Positions 5,638 to 6,652 of a stretch of DNA of 6,652 nucleotides are shown here, in pieces. Location of the stretch: contig JAGWIE010000077.1 of assembly GCA_028866445.1 (NCBI GenBank), positions 1 through 6,652 on the forward strand. Reading direction: 5' to 3'. Every line of letters begins with the position of its first letter. The first letter of the stretch is position 1. The position numbers were made by a program, and so were the translations under genes. The stretch comes from Rhodospirillales bacterium. GTDB taxonomy: Bacteria; Pseudomonadota; Alphaproteobacteria; Acetobacterales; Acetobacteraceae. Below the pieces are notes generated by a model. The model was not told the origin of the DNA. It saw nothing but the letters and a program-made list of their open reading frames with translations, and did no database searches.

Positions 5638-6579
5638 TTACTCTTCTTCGGCCAGGCGGTTCTGCGCCTGGCTGACAAAGCTACCCGGCGGCACGGAGCG
5701 CGTGAGCCACACATTGCCGCCGATTACCGAATCCCGCCCGACCGTCACCCGGCCCAGAATGGTGGCACCAGCGTAAATCACCACATTATCTTCGATAATC
5801 GGATGGCGCGGCTCGCCTTTTACCAGCGCGCCGGAGGCATCCTCGGTGAAGCGTTTCGCCCCCAGCGTGACATGCTGGTACAGCCGCACATTCTCGCCAA
5901 TAATCGCGGTTTGGCCAATAACAACGCCAATACCGTGGTCGATGAAGAAGCTCGGGCCGATCTGCGCTTCAGGGTGAATGTCGATCGCGGTTTCTGTCTG
6001 CGAGATGCTGGCCAGCAGGCGCGGCACCAACGGCGCACCCAATTTGTGCAGCGCATGGGCCAGGCGGTGGTGAATCACCGCCCGCATTCCTGGGTAGCAC
6101 AGCAGCACTTCGGCCAGAGAGGTCGCCGCCGGGTCGCCCGCATAGGCAGCTTTCAAATCGGTCACCAGGGCGGTGCGGATGGCCGGAAGCTGTGCCGCGA
6201 AATCCCGCACGATGTCGCAGGCGGCGCATTCGGCTTCCTCAAACCGTGCCTTGTTTTCGGGGGCCAGGAACAACAGGCTGCGCCGCACCTGCTCGGTAAG
6301 CGAAGCCAGGGTGCGGGTGAGGGTGAGGCCAACGAAATAATCGATCGTCTCATCCGTTAAATCCGGGCAGCCGTAATGGCTGGGGAACAGGGCGGCGAAC
6401 AGCCCATCGCGGATGCGCTCCAACGCTTCGCGGGAGGGCAGCTCGCGCACATGGCCCTGATAGCGGATTTTATGCGTCACCTCGCGCGAATGGCGCAGCC
6501 CGGCGACAATGGCCGCGAGGTTGGAGGCGCTGGTTTGCGCCGTGGCGGTGATTTCTGGTTTTTGGTCGTCGATACCCAT
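5638..6579 (-). CDS. epsC: Serine O-acetyltransferase, EpsC type
   Basis: This enzyme transfers acetyl from acetyl-CoA to serine, giving O-acetylserine for cysteine synthesis. The 313-residue protein has a long alpha-helical N-terminal domain (about 1-195) and a left-handed beta-helix of hexapeptide repeats (about 198-300). Catalytic residues match E. coli CysE: Asp200 in AIDIHPEAQIG for Asp143, His215 in FIDHGIG for His158, and His259 in PRHPIIED for His193. The loop between LGAKRF (239-244) and PRHP is extended, a trait of the EpsC/SrpH subgroup rather than of CysE. The C-terminus is LAEEE and lacks the terminal Ile that CysE tails insert into the CysK active site. The ATG at 6579 has no strong Shine-Dalgarno sequence, but the length fits the subgroup. 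It is convergent with ilvD. A role in an exopolysaccharide locus, as the name EpsC implies elsewhere, is not supported by these neighbours. Confidence 0.93.
   Translation of the reverse strand: MGIDDQKPEITATAQTSASNLAAIVAGLRHSREVTHKIRYQGHVRELPSREALERIRDGLFAALFPSHYGCPDLTDETIDYFVGLTLTRTLASLTEQVRRSLLFLAPENKARFEEAECAACDIVRDFAAQLPAIRTALVTDLKAAYAGDPAATSLAEVLLCYPGMRAVIHHRLAHALHKLGAPLVPRLLASISQTETAIDIHPEAQIGPSFFIDHGIGVVIGQTAIIGENVRLYQHVTLGAKRFTEDASGALVKGEPRHPIIEDNVVIYAGATILGRVTVGRDSVIGGNVWLTRSVPPGSFVSQAQNRLAEEE
5651..5672. repeat. 8-bp perfect inverted repeat at the ilvD/epsC convergent junction
   Basis: GCCAGGCG, a six-base loop (GTTCTG) and CGCCTGGC form a strong GC-rich hairpin inside the last codons of the serine acetyltransferase gene, 23 bases after the ilvD stop. 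Its position suits a transcript-end structure for ilvD. No T-run follows on either strand, so it is not a standard intrinsic terminator. The codon sequence for Gln-Ala-Gln-Asn-Arg-Leu-Ala may explain it. Confidence 0.3.
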
Positions 6580-6652
6580 GGCATGAACCAGTCCGGTGAG
6601 TGTTCGCCAACAAGCTAGAGCAAGCGGGCCGCCGCTGTAAATAATCGGTTCC
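6580..6652. other. Upstream region of epsC, no gene seen
   Basis: These 73 bases up to the window edge hold no supported gene. A five-base inverted repeat, AGCGG-GCCG-CCGCT, spans 6623-6636. Next to it an AT-rich patch (6638-6645) reads ATTATTTA on the minus strand and could contain a -10 element for the serine acetyltransferase gene, but any -35 would lie at or beyond the window edge. I cannot support a specific promoter. Confidence 0.3.

Noticed and set aside
5803..6360. 185-codon plus-strand open frame within the serine acetyltransferase region
   Set aside because: It is antisense to a gene with all catalytic residues intact, and its translation has no recognisable family.

Overview
The window reads as ordinary chromosomal DNA from a GC-rich alphaproteobacterium. 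The metX-metW pair, a small RlpA-type lipoprotein, an NRAMP-like transporter with altered motifs and an EpsC-type serine acetyltransferase together fit the Rhodospirillales/Acetobacterales (an Acidocella/Acidiphilium-like organism is my guess). That placement comes from protein style and gene content, not from a database search. Six complete protein genes fill almost all of the sequence. I see no rRNA, tRNA, CRISPR array, insertion sequence, integrase, phage gene or toxin-antitoxin pair.

Layout: metX (52-1194, +) and metW (1191-1808, +) overlap by ATGA and form a methionine-biosynthesis operon. Seven bases later a convergent gene on the minus strand (1816-2310) encodes a small outer-membrane-type lipoprotein with a double-psi beta-barrel domain of the RlpA family. 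A 92-bp divergent spacer holding a perfect 15-bp dyad separates it from an NRAMP-superfamily transporter (2403-3710, +). That transporter lacks the canonical metal-binding signatures. After 73 bp comes ilvD (3784-5628, +), a full-length dihydroxy-acid dehydratase whose active-site residues fall at the same numbers as in E. coli IlvD. Nine bases after ilvD, and convergent to it, lies the stop of a serine O-acetyltransferase of the EpsC type (5638-6579, -). The last 73 bases are its upstream region.

Functionally the window is mostly amino-acid biosynthesis. MetX activates homoserine by O-acylation for methionine, EpsC activates serine by O-acetylation for cysteine, and IlvD makes the keto acids for valine, leucine and isoleucine. 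The transporter may supply a divalent cation (Mg2+, Mn2+ or Fe2+). IlvD needs both Mg2+ and an Fe-S cluster, but a functional link between the two is only inference. Three genes (the RlpA-like gene, the NRAMP-like gene and ilvD) have in-frame open extensions upstream of the start I prefer. I chose starts by Shine-Dalgarno placement, by the signal peptide, or by agreement with family length.

I found no convincing undescribed system. The points most worth a second look are the non-canonical transporter motifs, the barwin/expansin-like cysteine pair and altered catalytic positions in the RlpA-like lipoprotein, and the 15-bp dyad between these two divergent genes.
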